A stretch of 6,100 bases of DNA, taken from positions 1 to 6,100 of the forward strand of contig URTC01000108.1 in NCBI GenBank assembly GCA_900550765.1. Reading direction: 5' to 3'. This document shows, piece after piece, positions 5,934 through 6,100 of this stretch. The stretch is from an uncultured Clostridia bacterium (GTDB lineage Bacteria; Bacillota; Clostridia; Christensenellales; QALW01). Both the position numbers and the translations under genes were made by a program. Every line of letters starts with the position of its first letter. Position 1 is the first letter of the stretch. A model generated the notes under the pieces. The model searched no databases, had not been told where the DNA came from, and saw only the letters and a program-made list of their open reading frames with translations.

Positions 5934-6100
5934 CCTTCCACCTCCCCGTAAACCTTTTTTAATGCATTTGAAAAACGTACAATATCATTATAATGGCAAT
6001 ACACATCCTCCTCACTGGTCCTGCACCAAGGAGTGGAAATAAAGCCTTTTAACTTCTCCTGCGGACATTGCCGGCGCACATACTCCAACATATCATACGC
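5930..6100 (-). CDS. C-terminal end of an upstream operon gene, probable TIM-barrel paralogue
   Basis: On the minus strand a frame is open from the window edge to TGA at 5932-5930, giving 56 residues. The 5' part lies outside the window. The TGA overlaps the next gene's ATG by four bases (ATGA), and the next gene's ribosome binding site lies inside this frame, so the two are translationally coupled. The segment EKLKGFISTPWCRTSEED, followed by a predicted helix and FSNALKKVYG, parallels the end of the following protein (RFKGIMAVSDMATVETA then a helix). Both would be the eighth strand and helix of a TIM barrel. I infer a paralogue or family partner, possibly another glycosidase-like enzyme. Too little is visible to name it. 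Confidence 0.7.
   Translation of the reverse strand, partial: AYDMLEYVRRQCPQEKLKGFISTPWCRTSEEDVYCHYNDIVRFSNALKKVYGEVEG
5940..5945 (-). promoter_or_regulatory. Ribosome binding site of the TIM-barrel gene
   Basis: GGAGGT on the minus strand, within GGGGAGGTGG, lies six bases before the ATG at 5933-5931. It is inside the last codons of the upstream gene, so initiation here is likely coupled to termination of that gene. Confidence 0.88.

Overview
The window looks like chromosomal DNA of an anaerobic, endospore-forming Firmicute (clostridial or sporulating Negativicutes type). The main evidence is the 3' part of spoIVA at the left edge, a gene restricted to endospore formers. The large surface protein next to it supports this: a YDG/MBG-type modular architecture, a 'TGD' sorting-like tail and strong AAGGAGAGG/GGAGGT ribosome binding sites. 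A species call is not possible from what is visible.

Layout, left to right. (1) 1-857, plus strand: C-terminal 284 residues of SpoIVA, closed by a clear intrinsic terminator (865-889). (2) 858-1200: non-coding gap with a short, frame-broken zinc-ribbon-like reading frame (about 936-1081), possibly a dead transposase remnant, and the terminator of the convergent gene (1154-1190). (3) 1201-4389, minus strand: one 1062-residue secreted surface protein with a signal peptide, a beta-helix-like repeat region, Ig/MBG/YDG modules, an alpha-helical repeat stalk and a degenerate sortase-type tail. (4) 4390-4982: a 593-base intergenic region. On the minus strand it holds an extended -10 promoter (4668-4696) and a roughly 270-nt leader with nested inverted and direct repeats. 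It also holds two hairpins below the next operon (4757-4787, 4944-4974). (5) 4983-6100, minus strand: two genes coupled by a 4-base ATGA overlap. The downstream one is a complete cytoplasmic TIM-barrel protein with a GH20-like HLG-M-GDE motif. The upstream one is only a 56-residue C-terminal end, which seems to be a paralogue.

The three regions look functionally separate: spore coat assembly, a cell-surface adhesin or stalk protein under its own promoter, and a sugar-processing-like enzyme pair. The most interesting unexplained item is the long structured leader in front of the surface-protein gene, which I could not match to a known riboswitch class by eye. The uncharacterised glycosidase-like pair comes second. 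No tRNA, rRNA, CRISPR array, intact insertion sequence or phage gene was seen.
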